A stretch of DNA of 64,000 bases from contig NC_091214.1 in the NCBI RefSeq assembly GCF_040958095.1, forward strand, positions 5,445,501 through 5,509,500. Direction: 5' to 3'. Of this stretch, positions 42,640 to 53,512 are shown in pieces. The position numbers and the translations under genes are program-made. This DNA is from Procambarus clarkii. Its lineage: Eukaryota; Arthropoda; Malacostraca; Decapoda; Cambaridae. Positions within the stretch are counted from its first letter, which is position 1. Every line of letters begins with the position of its first letter. The notes under the pieces are model-generated. The model had not been told where the DNA came from. It worked only from the letters and a program-made list of their open reading frames with translations, and made no database searches.

Positions 42640-43320
42640 TAGGTTGGTGGCTGAAAGTTAGTAATTTTATAATAAGTGAGTTTGTGGTCACTACTAATAT
42701 CTGGTTCAGTATGAAACTGTAGTTCATGTTGAAAATGTGCCCAGCCAAAGCAGATGTCAGGTGAGGCTTCATAATTGGTTCTGTAGTTAAAGTAGTTTGC
42801 CAGGTAGGGTGGCAAAAGAAGAATATACTGTATGGTGCAGTGTCTTTAGCTATATAGATCGGTGCCTGCAGTATTTTGGGTACCTCTACTCCATGTGGGG
42901 TGGTTAGCATTGAGATCACCTGTAACAATGATCGAGTGTCGTAATTGGTTAAGATGGAATTCCAGTTCGTTTAAGTTTATTGTGCCACCAGTGTTGTATA
43001 TACCCAGAAAGGATGTGTGTATCATTGTAAGGTATTAGGCATGCTAAAATTTCTACTTTACCATTCACAAAATTTGTAAGTGTTACAAGTTTACATATCA
43101 TATTACTCCGTGTTAGGAGGAAAATACCACCACCCATACGGTTTGGTCTGTCCAGTCTCTGCATCTGAAAGTTTTCAAAAATAAGATTTTGTTTGGGAGT
43201 GAGCCAGGATTCGGTTATAAAAGCTAAGTTCGGTTTGGATGAGTAAAGGAATTGTTTAAGCTCTGTGAGAGATGTTTTAATGCTTTTTGCATTCCAAGGC
43301 ATGAAGGTTAGGGGAGCCAT
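42640..43320 (-). pseudogene. LINE endonuclease, zinc-knuckle family
   Basis: Starts at ATG 43320 with MAPLTFMPWNAKSIKTSLTE, then LAFITESWLTPKQNL, DRPNRMGGGIFLLTRS and, after frameshifts, TGDLNANHPTW and ISSDHKLTYY near 42680. These are the order and motifs of an AP-type endonuclease (WNA.S, TESWL, GDxN, SDH). The middle is frameshifted and it cannot be functional. Confidence 0.8.
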
Positions 43321-43636
43321 TTAGGATGTATGGGTTATGGATGTGTCCATTTTCCTTGGCATGCCAATAGTAGTACGTGTTGGATACTTAGATGTGGATT
43401 GGAGGCTGTCTTACTCTGGGTACTGGTGGTTGGAGTTTGTGGCAAGTCAGCCTGGGGAGTGATTTTGGCAAGGCGTGCTAAGGAGTTATTTTGGAGTTTT
43501 TCCATCATCTGTTCAAACGATGTATGTCCAGCAATGGTAGCTTTGTTTGGGCGGATGTCAGTGTCTGTAGCTGTTGATGGGATGTCTGTTGGGTCGGCCT
43601 CAGAGGTGGGTTGTGTTACTTGTGTAAAAAATTTTG

Positions 43637-44110
43637 TTAAAAGTCGGTCCAGCGTCTTTCTAGTGCATTTTCGATGCGAGTGACAAGAGTTTCAACAAGA
43701 TCAGGACTTGGTTTTGCATTTTGTGGGAGATGGTTGGACCCTGAGGTTGTGGGATTGTCGGTGACAGACATATCAGGTACACGCAAAGGTTGTGGTTGAG
43801 TGTAAGGTGGAGGTTGATGATGGACTGAGTTAGGTTGTTTCAATGCACTACTGTATTGCAAGTTGGTGGTAGGGAGAACCTAAGTTTTTGCTGCTGCTGG
43901 TATGTATGAAGGATATTGTTTGAATGTAATGTCATGATTGCCACCACAGTTTGAGCAGGTGAGCAGATCTGATGTACAGTCTTGCGTGTAATGGGAACCA
44001 GAGTATTTCCCACATATAATGTCTTTGGTGCAGCCTTTTGAGGTATGGTTAAAATCTTTACATTTAAAACATTGAGTGGGACATGGTATATACACCTAGT
44101 TTATGGAGGA
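43637..44110 (-). pseudogene. LINE ORF1 with zinc knuckles
   Basis: The frame 44095-43880 reads CPTQCFKCKDFNHTSKGC, DIICGKYSGSHYTQDC and LLTCSNCGGNHDITF, three retroviral-type CCHC-like knuckles with some altered positions. It is followed by a Pro/Gln-rich part (43861-43637: QPPPYTQPQPLRVPDMS, LVETLVTRIENALERRW). The N-terminus is cut off by element X at 44117. Confidence 0.75.
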
Positions 44111-44740
44111 AGCCGTTTAACCCTTAAACTGCGCAACACGTCTTATGACGTGTTGAGTAACTTACCGAAAATGCGCATCACGTCATATGACGTGTTGGAG
44201 TACTACGCATGATTTAAATGGCCCGCGGATACACAGGGTTCACCACACCTTCATCAGGGCTCTTGTAAACAGACGCCATTTTTAAAAAAAATCGTGGGCC
44301 AAACTCCCGGGTGTTAGGGGCCTCAGTATTGAGTGAGCTACCAAGCCTGATGCACGCAGCATGAGCTAACAGCACTGCTGTTCAGCTTGTGACCACAGCA
44401 TCGCCTAAAAATGCCATAATATACTTGTTCATGCTATTATGTAACGATGATATTATTACAGAAGACCCCTGACTGTGATAAAACTGACCAGGGTTCTGAT
44501 AATAGCAGGATTGTGGTGATATTTAGCGCTGTGCGCCATGGAGGGAGGAGTAATGCTGTGGGAGGGAGGGTGGTGGCGATGTCTTCTGACTGTGTGTGGC
44601 CACCTTTTATTGACTGCACTCACTATACCAGCTTAGTGGTTCGCTATGGTGAACACAAATGTAGATACTTAAATATAACATGTGTATAGAGGGTATAAAC
44701 AGCAAGAGGAGTAAGTTGGGAGCCGCCATTTTGGTGAGGG

Positions 44741-44778
44741 CGGTGGCGTCGTCTGCACGACGCCACCGTGCAGACGAC
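44741..44778. other. Overlapping alternative hairpins in element X copy 2
   Basis: CGGTGGCGTCGT (44741-44752) pairs perfectly with ACGACGCCACCG (44757-44768), and GTCGTCTGCACG (44748-44759) pairs with CGTGCAGACGAC (44767-44778). The two stems share bases and exclude each other. Confidence 0.85.
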
Positions 44779-45799
44779 GGTGTTGTTTACTGGTTACCAC
44801 GATGGTCTTTGGGCACCATACCAGTTTACTTCTACAAGTATCGTGAATAAAACAGGTAGATATTTATATATAATGTGTGTACAGTATATAGCGTAATAAC
44901 ACCACAAACAGTATTGTTGGAGGAGAAATATTAGTGCGTCTGGCCTTGAGGGCGGCAGCCATCAGCTGACTGTGTGAGGTCCTTCGTCTTTGTGCCTTTA
45001 CTCACCATACAAGCTTAGATGTACAGTTATGGTGAACAAAACATGTAAATACTTATATATAACGTCTGTATATAAAAGCAAAAACAGTATGGTGGGTGGA
45101 GAATGGTGGCAAGTCAGGTGAGGTGAGGGAGGGAGGGAGTGGCAGCCAGTGGCGGACTGCCACTGCCACTCAGCATACCAACTTAGTGGTTCGTTATGGT
45201 GAACACAAATGTAGATACTTATATATAGCATCTGTATATAGTGAATAAAAGCAAAAACAATATTGTGGGAGGAGAATGTGGGTGAGTCAGGTGACTTGAG
45301 GGAGAGCGTGAGTGGCTGGCTGGTACATGGCGGTCACTCCTCGTTACTTTTTGACTCATAATAGCAACTTAGTGGTTCGTTACGGTGAACAAAACATGCA
45401 GATACTTATATATAACCTGTGTATATAGTGTAATAACCGACAAAGTATTTGTTCACTGATTGATGAACATAATTGAATCAACAATATGCAAACCATATTT
45501 TTGAGTACAGCGATGATTCACTCATTTTATTATATAAATATATCAAACTACACACTATTGAATAATATTACAGCAAAAAAACTACGAAAAATCAATCAGA
45601 GACATTGAAATAATTAGGTAATTATCTTTTTGTGGCAACTCCGGCTTGACAGCTGGCGATCAACAGACTGCCTGGGATGCACGCTGAGTCAGCACCTGTT
45701 TTTTGCCAGACTTCCCCGCCCTATAGCGGGCAATATATGCCACTTACGATTTTTTTATTATTTTTCCCATGATCAGTGAACACAAATTAACAGATTAGC

Positions 45800-45803
<4 letters not shown>

Positions 45804-45897
<94 letters not shown>
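45804..45897 (+). repeat. 94-nt uninterrupted T homopolymer
   Basis: Inside element X copy 2. The matching run in inverted copy 3 is 30 A residues (59677-59706). Confidence 0.95.
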
Positions 45898-45958
45898 CAA
45901 AATTACATGCGCCTGTGGGGAACAAAGGATATTATACCCCTAGCATGTTAAGGGTTAA

Positions 45959-46877
45959 CCACTTAACTGCGCCAGCCGAGTATTCTCGGTCGGCGGGAAA
46001 CTGCGCCAACTGAGAAAAGTCTCTTTGATTTTTTCGTACCCATTCTAAATGTGTGCGAGGTTGGTTGTATACAAAATGGACTCGTAGGACCTCCAGTGAG
46101 AGGCAGCTATCTTGGAAAAAATTTCCAGAATGCCCTAGGGCTGCTGGCTGGGTTAGTACTGAATGAGCAACCATGGGTGGCGCACGCGCCTCTGGCTCCC
46201 AAACACCTGTCTGATGCAGTGTTAAAAGATAACTCTCTGTCGGTGAAATTCAAACCTTATTGTTTGAAGAACATGAGGGTCATAATATTGGTGAAGCTAG
46301 GTGTAATAGGGACCTAACACAAAGGTCAGGTGCGAGTGATACAGCATCTATGAGGACGATATATCCAGTTGTAGCTCGGAGTGTCACCCTTGCAATCGTA
46401 TGCTATCTCAAATTTATTTAGATGATACATAGATGAATCGTTTTCTGCATTCAGTGATGATGCATCTGATACAAATTGCATAGATGAACAGTGTTAGCCA
46501 TGGTGGTGTTTTCCATAGATATTTTAAAAAATACCTGAATCTTTTCCTAATTGACGGACACTCTTTACATTAAAAAACAAATAATACTACATTGGAAATA
46601 CATAAAACAAATAATTGAAAATATATTTGTGGCAACATCCGGTGCTTGAATGACCCGCGCGACCGTGTCTGGGTGATTCACGCACGGGCGACCAGCCCCT
46701 GATGACGTCACAGCGCACCCTGTCCACGTCCCCACAGCCAAAGTAAGTGGAATTTGGTATTTATTTTTACATAGACATGTTCAAGGAAGGGAATTTATCA
46801 TTTTACGAAGAAAAAAAAGAATTTTTGGGGAACTTTATTTCATGCGCACCGTGGGAATTTCACAATAAACTCGGTGG
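45959..46877 (+). mobile_element. piggyBac-derived MITE P2, TTAA-flanked, next to TMBIM4 exon 2
   Basis: The left end CCACTTAACTGCGCCAGCC follows TTAA 45955-45958, which is also the right target site of element X. The right end ...ACTCGGTGG precedes TTAA 46878-46881. Similar to P1 through most of its length but lacking the zinc-finger tail. Its right end is 26 bp from the exon 2 boundary. Confidence 0.82.
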
Positions 46878-46903
46878 TTAATAAAACTAATAAATTGTTC
46901 CAG

Positions 46904-47078
46904 GGTTTCTACGCAAAGTGTATGGACTGCTGTCAGTGCAGCTGTTAGTTACTACAGTTGTGGCGGCAGCATTTGCTTACACTCCAGTTCTTCGTGAAGC
47001 CATTCATGCCAACCCATGGATGCTTATAATGTGCCTACCTCTTGCCATTGGACTCCTGATTGCTCTCCATGTGAAGAG
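46904..47078 (+). CDS. TMBIM4: TMBIM4 exon 2
   Basis: A 175-nt exon entering in phase 1 and leaving in phase 2, between acceptor TTGTTCCAG and donor AAGAG|GTAAAT. It reads FLRKVYGLLSVQLLVTTVVA, AAFAYTPVLREAIHANPWML and IMCLPLAIGLLIALHVKR. This covers the first two membrane helices and the luminal loop with the family's (F/V)..HANPW-type segment; FLRKVY..LS.Q is diagnostic for the lifeguard branch of the BI-1 family. Upstream, the intron is almost entirely transposon: MITE P2 ends 26 bp before the exon, so the branch point must lie in the short TTAATAAAACTAATAAA stretch or inside the MITE. Confidence 0.95.
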
Positions 47079-47209
47079 GTAAATACACCAAAATGGTTCA
47101 CTTTAACTATGCTTCTGTTTGTATATATGCTACACTGTGTACTTTATATTCTTTGCTTGTAAAATTTCAAGTTGAGATTGTCAATGTTGCACGCAAAATT
47201 ATATATTTC

Positions 47210-47985
47210 TAGGGGGAGCCCCTTCGGCTCCTCAGAGCTTATCCAGACTGATATACTAATATCAGACTTTGGCATCAGTCCTGTGTATGGAGTTCTGTGG
47301 GCCTACCGGGGACCACGAGCCATAACCTGGCCCCCTTAAAGAGGCATGGGGAGCAATGGCCTATAGAAACCCCCATGTGGTTGGAAGCATTCTATGTCTG
47401 TTATCGACCGGGTTAGACACCCAGAAAGGTAAGCGTCCCAAAACAAACCCCCTATTATGGTGAAAATTGCTACCAAAAGCCGAACAAGTGGATAGAACTC
47501 CCCAAAAAGAAATGAGCAAATGAGCATGATGTCACACGTCATCGCACCGCTGTCTGCGTAGCTCCCCCTCCCCGGGAGGGGAAAAGGGGGAAGCCCCAGA
47601 CCCCCACCTGGCTATCCTCCCTTCAGTTCTGAGGCTGATGCTATAGGCAACTGTCGTGTGCTCCAGCTCCAGTGGTTGTTTCAACACCGGACCTAGTGTG
47701 TTGGTGACTGTCTTCTAGGTGGTGCGTGAGCCGGGAGTGATTCCCCAGTACTCGGGCTGCATGCGCCTACGGTTTCCTTCCCTATGTGCTCTGTAATTAC
47801 TGCCTTTGGGGCTTGGGGTTACTTTCCCCAAATTCCTTGGGTTCTGCCTCTGCTTGCTTTTCGACTGCCCTCTGTGTGTTCTAGGGTGTTCAGTCTCCCT
47901 TGTTTGCCTTAGGATGAGGGGCAGTTTTGCACCGGCAGGGGCACATGGTACTGCACAGCATATTTTCACCAATCAAAGCGGCCAG
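47210..47985 (-). mobile_element. DIRS left terminal repeat and leader, fragment E1
   Basis: Left-orientation terminal repeat (GGGGAGCCCCTTCGGCTCC to CCCCTCCCCGGGAGGGG), then sequence resembling the region next to the left repeat. It is interrupted by Penelope and other sequence; a right-orientation repeat follows at 48937. No coding frame. Confidence 0.65.
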
Positions 47986-48279
47986 CTCAGTTCCTCCTGG
48001 GTACGCTGTCCTCTTGAGGTTTTTTCTTTTTCTTTTTCTTTGTCTGCCTTGGTTCTTGCCCCCTGTATACTGAGTACTCTTCCTTCTTTCTTTCTCACAA
48101 ATGATGGCCTCCGAAACACTATCACCCTTTAACTCCTTGTCATATCCAGTTACTATCCAGTTATTATCCATAGTTTTGTCGTGTATCTACGTCAAGTGTT
48201 TGTGGTCTTTGTTTCATCATTGTTCTTACGCCTCTTGCCACTTTAGCACTCATAATGTCCTTTTTCTTCTTTAGTATAG

Positions 48280-48930
48280 TGCATATTCAGGCAATGAGTC
48301 AAAATAACGTGGCTAAATTATGTTGACCAGATCACACACTAGAAGGTGAAGGGACAACGATGCTTCAGTCCATCCTGGACCATTCTCAAGTCGATTGTGA
48401 TGAGGAAGTAGATGCAGGCAATAAATAGGCAAGAGCGGTGAGGAGCAAAGAAAGATGTAGTAGAGGGGATAGTAGTAGGAATAAGAACTGCAGAGGGCCT
48501 ATTGGCCCATACGAGGCAGCTCCTATTAAAACCACCGAATGAGAGGAGATAGCAATAGGAATAAGAAGAGGATAGTAAGGGAATGTAAGAGAAAAAACAA
48601 TGAACAGAAAAAAGAGAGAGGAGAGAAAGAAAAGGAAAGAGAAAGAAAGATAAATGGAAGGGTAAGCTTATGTTAGGTCACGTTTGTTAGAAAGATTAGA
48701 GCATTTAAGTATATACTTTGAAAGGGAAGAGTCCACAGCAACAAAGACAGGACTCAAGTTCATGTTGGGTACATTGTGTATTAGAGCCGATTCAACAAGA
48801 CGGCGTCTGTGTAGAGTAGAGGCAGGAAAGATTATTTTGTAGGAAGACCAATCAATAGGATGATTGGAATCCCTCACATGACAGAAGTGAGCATTGTTAG
48901 TAAGAGAAGAGAGTTAAGTCTGCAGACACT
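48280..48930 (-). mobile_element. Penelope-like element, 3' fragment (minus)
   Basis: The minus strand encodes the same C-terminal text as 2-613 (MRDSNHPIDWSSYKIIFPAS, TLHRRRLVESALIHNVPNMN) and ends in TAA near 48668, followed by the purine/pyrimidine tract and one unit of the CATACGAGGCAGCTCC repeat (48503-48530). The conserved LEGEGTTMLQSILDHSQ segment near 48330-48400 is probably also Penelope-derived. Confidence 0.8.
48668..48880 (-). pseudogene. Penelope GIY-YIG C-terminus, truncated copy
   Basis: Only the last about 70 codons of the endonuclease domain remain, including the glutamate of RLVESALI; the GIY, YIG and arginine motifs are missing. The right side stops where a DIRS terminal repeat begins (48937). 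Non-functional. Confidence 0.8.
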
Positions 48931-48936
48931 AACAAT

Positions 48937-49295
48937 TCGTCATGGGTTGCTGGCACGAGGGATCTGTGGCTCCCCCTTCCCCCTCCCGGGGAGGGAGGAG
49001 CTGCTCAGACAGCAGCGCGGTGACATAGTGACGTCATGCTCGTTAGCTTGCTTTCATTTTGGGAGTTCTGTCCACTAGTTCAGCTCTCGGTAGCAATTTC
49101 TTAACCAGAATAGGGGTTGTTTAGGGATGCTTACCTTTCTGGGTGCCTGACCCAGTCGATGGTAGGCATAGAATGCTTCCAACCACATGAGGGGTTTCTA
49201 TAGGCCATTGCTCCTCGTGCCTCTCTGAGGGGGCCAGGTTCTGGCTCGTGGTCCCCGGTATGCCTGTGAACTCCATACACATGCCTGATGCCACG
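48937..49295. repeat. DIRS terminal repeat (right-end orientation), partial
   Basis: From TGGCACGAGGGATC through CAGAATAGGGGTTG and GCCATTGCTCCTCGTGCC to CATGCCTGATGCCAC, where it stops abruptly and DIRS E2 interior begins. Confidence 0.75.
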
Positions 49296-50261
49296 GGACT
49301 TCTCTGTCATATTCCCCTCTTCTTGGAGTTCTGCACGACTTTTGGTCTCGGGTGCGACTGGGCCTTTCTATGCCTTCGTCATTTGTGCTTGCTTCTGTGT
49401 TCTTGAAGATTCAGGATGATTTTTGCTCCTTCCTGTATTATTGGAACGTCTGTCATCTTTTGGTGAGGCTTCCCTCCGGTCCTTTCTAGGGCTTGTTGTT
49501 GGTCCTCTTCCATGCTTCCTCTTGGTTTTTGGCCCTGTCTCATTCTTTTGTTCATGTATCTTCTCTCCATGCTATGTCTTGGCACTGCTCGTTTTCCTTC
49601 CATATTCCTGGTCCGGGTTGCCAGGTTGGGCTACTGGTGGCCCGATTGGGTTCCAATTCGATTCATTGTTTTTATTAAATGATCCGGCTATGTGTGTCGT
49701 TGCTTACTCCTTTTTGGCTTCTGTTCTCGTACGTTGGGCTGTTTCTTCTCTTAAGTGAATCACTCGGGATATAAACTGTTGGGGTACTTTTCTTTAGTGT
49801 CCTGCGCATGCGCCGTGGGAGTTTTTTTTTTGGTTCGGGCGGTGTGCACCAGTGCTGGTGTTCTCCATCCATTTTCTTTAGAGTGCTTTGCCTCTGGCTC
49901 TTTTTATTCTCCAGTCCGTGGCCCGTTGCTCCTAGGGGTGTTCTGGAGTGCCGCTATGGGGAGGATGCCAGGTTTTCCCTGCGTTTTGGGTGGGGAGGCG
50001 CCTCCTTCGCCTCTCCCCTCCTCTTCTCCTGCATGAGTGGCTCTGCCCTGCTTCCGCAGGTGGTGCTCCCGGTTTTCTCTGCTGCGGGTGCACGATACCC
50101 TTACCGCCCCCGGCGGCACCAACCTTGTAAAGTTGTCATGACCCTTCTGTGCCTATGTTCTGCAGGTGAGTTTATGCGGTCTGGCGTCTCCTTCGTCCAG
50201 GCTCTGGTTCATTTTTTGAGGGTACAAATGGGAGTACATATGTACATGAAAACATAGAACA

Positions 50262-50395
50262 TACAAACAGGGATGCCTGCAGCAGGCCTATTGGCCCATA
50301 CGTGGCAGCTCTTGTTCCTAACCTCCGGATTCAAACATCAGAACACAGGTGACTGCAGGAGGTCTCTTGGCCCATATGAGGCGGCTCCTGACTAT
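50262..50395 (+). repeat. Two copies of the Penelope-associated GGCCCATA repeat unit
   Basis: GCAGGCCTATTGGCCCATAC...GGCAGCTC (about 50282) and GCAGGAGGTCTCTTGGCCCA...GGCGGCTCC (about 50353) resemble the unit in the two Penelope tails. They are embedded in DIRS E2. Confidence 0.6.
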
Positions 50396-51189
50396 GCCCC
50401 TCCAGTCCCTCTCCTATGCATGTCCGCCCATGCTTGAATTTCGGGGCCCCACCTCCAACGTGTTCCAAGGTGCAAAGGTGGAGGTGCCTGATATGTGGTA
50501 CATGTTCCTGTGTCGAGGGTGTTATGTGGTGACTTTTGCTGTGGTTTTGATACTGCGGTTGCGTGTTGGGGTATGGTTGTTGTGTTTTGTTTGGCCCTTC
50601 TGTGCTTCTTCCTGGGGCCTTCTTTGTTTGGGTTCTTTGTTCCCATGATTTTCTGGGTCCCTCATTCCTTGACGGTCTTGCTGAACCAGGCTTCGCTTTT
50701 CCATATACATTGGATTCTCTGTACTCCCCTAGTGGTCCTCACTTAGTTGTGCTTGCTGGGGATGAGCTTTGACTCTTGGTCCCGCCTCTCGCCTGTCATT
50801 CGACTTCTTTACAGGCTCTTGAGCCTTGTAGGTGCTCTTATCTGCACTTGATGCTGGGTGTGGGGTTGGCTTCTGCCACATCCCTTCCACATGCATTCTT
50901 ATTGTCTCCTACTCTGACACTGGTATGCTTCTTCTTCTCTTTTCTACGGCTCATTTGGGCGTTCTATTCAACATGTTTCCCCCGTTACGTGTGCCCCATG
51001 TGGTCCTTGGTTTGTATTTCTCTATCCGGTCACATCCTCTGAGGATTTTGCTTGTGGTGGTCATGACCCCTCTGGATCTTCAGTCTCCCGATGACGTGTT
51101 GGTCCAGCGGTTTTTGGTATTGGTCCTGTCCCTTCATTCCCGTTTGCTGCCTACCTTCTTCGTTCCTCAGCTTCCTTTTGTCCTACACG

Positions 51190-52260
51190 TTGTGTGTTTT
51201 GTTTGTGTCTTTTGACTCTCTTATTGCCAGGTTTCGATTCTGATTCCTGGCTTTCCCGGCCTGTTGGCGTTTTCGGAGTCTCACGGTGTCCCTTCTCTGG
51301 AGTCAGTCAGGGTTTTGGTTTCCTACCTCCTGGCGGCTTGCTGGCGTTGGGATGTTTTTTGGTACAGCAGACATTCCATCTCCATGTTTGCCGGCTCGTT
51401 CGGCTCTGCCTCGAGTCTCGTCTTCTGTTTGTGGTCAGGTGGCTTCGTTGCTGGTGTCCCACCTGCATGTTTCTTCTTGGCGGCGGTGTGGGTCTTTTTG
51501 GCGGTCCTACCTTTTCCTTCTGTCCCTTTTTAGGTGGCTGTGTTCTGTTGGCATTGTCTTGTTCCTCTCTTGGGGGGGGGGGGCATTATTTTGCCTCATA
51601 CTGTTGCCTCGTTTCGCACGGCGCTGGCGAAGCCACTTCCACTTGCTTTCGGTATTGATGTTACTTCAAAGCCGTTCTGCAAGCTGTCTCGTGCATTCTT
51701 TCACCTCCTGCCTGCTCATGAGCCGCCTATGCCGTCAGTCGGGGCGGTAGGTTTGTTCATCTGCAGCCGTCTCCTCCTTATCTGGCAAAGAGCGAGACTG
51801 CTGCTTTCCAGAAGGGTCCTTGTGTTTTTGATGCATGGTTGGTTATGCCGGGGTTGCATCGTGTTTTGTGGCCCGTGGCGGTTCTCCACTGTTATTTGCG
51901 CGCCTCGGCTTCTGTGTCCGTGGACGCGTTTTGGGTTGCTCTGGTTTCCCGTCTTCCCTGTTCACGGGTGTGGGTTTCCCAGGTCGTCCGCAGGATTCTT
52001 ACAGCTAGCCAGCCTGCGGTCTATCCCCGTGCTCGTACGTTGCTCTTGCTGCCGTCTTTGGCAACGTGACCTGGTTTGACATTCGGGCCCGGGGTTTTTT
52101 GGCGGTCGAACGGGGTCCTGGCTGCTCGTTATCTCATACACGTTCCTGGGCCTAGTCGGGCCTGTGTCGCCTTGGGTTGGCGGTTGCAGCCAGTTGTTTC
52201 GGTTTTGAGTTGCGGAGCGAGCAGCGACCACCTCCCGGATGAGTCCTTCTATTTTCCTCT
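51190..52260 (+). pseudogene. DIRS tyrosine recombinase pseudogene, copy E2
   Basis: Shares text with copies C and D in three frames: GIDVTSKPFCKLSRAFFHLL, a damaged box I region (IWQRARLLLSRR), and GVLAARYLIHVPGPSRACVA with the nucleophile tyrosine (about 52115). The box II H-x-x-R segment is lost to a frameshift (PRARTLLLLPSLAT). Inactive. Confidence 0.72.
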
Positions 52261-52338
52261 GTGGGTAGTTAGCTCCGGGGAGCCGACAGGGCTCCCCCCA
52301 GAAAACCAGCGGTAAATGTAATGAAACGCCAATTTCTG

Positions 52339-52598
52339 GAGCCAGATTCACGAAAGCACTCATGCAAGCACTTACGAATGTGTACGTCTTTCCTCAACCT
52401 TTGACTGGTTTGGTTACATTTATTATACAGTTTACAAGCATGAAAACTTCCCATTCAACTGTTGTTATTGTTATAAACAGCCTCCTGATGCTTCGGAGCT
52501 CATTAACTGTTTAATAATTGGAAATAAAGCTGTCAAAGATTGATAAAAGATGTACAGGTTCGTAATCGTTTGCGTAAGTGCTTTCGTGAATCTGGCCC
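52339..52598. mobile_element. 260-bp MITE with CTG duplication
   Basis: Inverted ends GAGCCAGATTCACGAAAGC and GGGCCAGATTCACGAAAGC flanked by CTG (52336-52338 and 52599-52601). It interrupts the DIRS repeat exactly where other repeats read continuously GCCATTTTCTGGGTGTGACC. A 3-bp duplication fits PIF/Harbinger-type elements, though CTG is not their usual target. Confidence 0.8.
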
Positions 52599-53512
52599 CT
52601 GGGTGTGACCCGGAGGCTCCCCGGCATCCCTCCCTCCCTCCCTCCCTCCTGGTCGGCGGTTTTCGCGTTTTCTTTACATCAAGCCTCAGAACTGGGGTGT
52701 GGATCGCCAGCGTGGGGGTATGGGGCTTCCCCTTCTCCGTCCCGGGAAGGTAGGGAGCTGCACAGACAGCGGCGCGGTGACGTGTGACGTCATGCTAGTT
52801 TGCTCGTTTCTTTTAGGGGAGTTCTATCCACTTGTTCGGCTTTTGGTAGCAATTTTAACCAGAATAGGGGTTTGTTTTGGGACGCTTACCTTTCTGGGTG
52901 TCCGACCCGGTCGATGGCAGACACAGAATGCTTCCAACCACACGGGGGTTTCTATAGGCCATTGCTCCCCTTGCCTCTCTGAGGGGGCCAGGTTCTGGCT
53001 CGAGGTCCCCGGTAGGCCCACAGAACTCCCTACACATGACTGATGCCAAAGTCTGACATTAGCATATCAGCCTGTATTGCTCTGAGGAGCCTTTGGGTCA
53101 CACCCAGAAAATGGCATTTCATTACATTAAATGCTTTTTTTTTTTTTTTTTACATTTCTTTCCAGTTGGACGAATTCTTGTTCTAAACTGACTTCCCAAT
53201 TCCTAATCCTTTTCTACCAAGCCCTCTTTCTACCTATAAAGTTCTAAAGATCCTTTGTTATCCATTTTGGTTTAATATTATTCGATCTATTATAATTGAA
53301 TAATAATATAATAGATTTTTGTAGCTCCATAGTGGCTGCTTAAAAAGAAAAAAGAAATGTATGGCCTGAGGACAAGGAAGGGTATACCATGCTCTCTTGT
53401 AATGTATTTGAGGCATACCTACTTTGAATATATATTTAACATTAGATTTATATATTTATAATTAATGACATTTGTTTAAGGTTGTAGTTATTTTAATACA
53501 ATTGTCTTTCAG

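Larger units (their letters stand above)
40640..44116 (-). mobile_element. Zinc-knuckle LINE, broken, with a 1.2-kb insert
   Basis: Minus-strand pieces in the expected order: ORF1 with knuckles (44110-43637), endonuclease (43320-42640), then an unrelated insert (about 42635-41405), the endonuclease-RT linker and the RT (41395-40640). The right end is cut by TTAA element X copy 2 at 44117. Different from the CR1/L2-like and I-type families in the window. Confidence 0.7.
44121..45954 (-). mobile_element. TTAA-target repeat element 'X', copy 2 (complete)
   Basis: Flanked by TTAA at 44117-44120 and 45955-45958; both ends read CCCTTAA inward (CCCTTAAACTGCGC, CCCTTAACATGC). 1,834 bp. Contains several diverged copies of a roughly 180-bp motif (CTTAGTGGTTCG, TATGGTGAACA, ATACTTATATATA), a pair of hairpins at 44741-44778 and a 94-nt T run. 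No transposase frame. Orientation is opposite to copies 1 and 3. Confidence 0.75.
49296..53130 (+). mobile_element. DIRS-type retrotransposon copy E2 (plus strand)
   Basis: Internal DIRS sequence with gag-like text (49300-50250), a tyrosine recombinase region (51190-52260) and a right terminal repeat (52215-53130) split by a 260-bp MITE. RT and RNase H are absent, so the centre is deleted. Unlike copies A to D it runs on the plus strand. It lies in TMBIM4 intron 2. Confidence 0.72.

Noticed and set aside
47890-48171. Minus-strand text LKGDSVSEAIICEKERR resembling a Tigger transposase segment
   Set aside because: Short, not flanked by other Tigger motifs or termini, and next to Penelope and DIRS sequence; could be chance.
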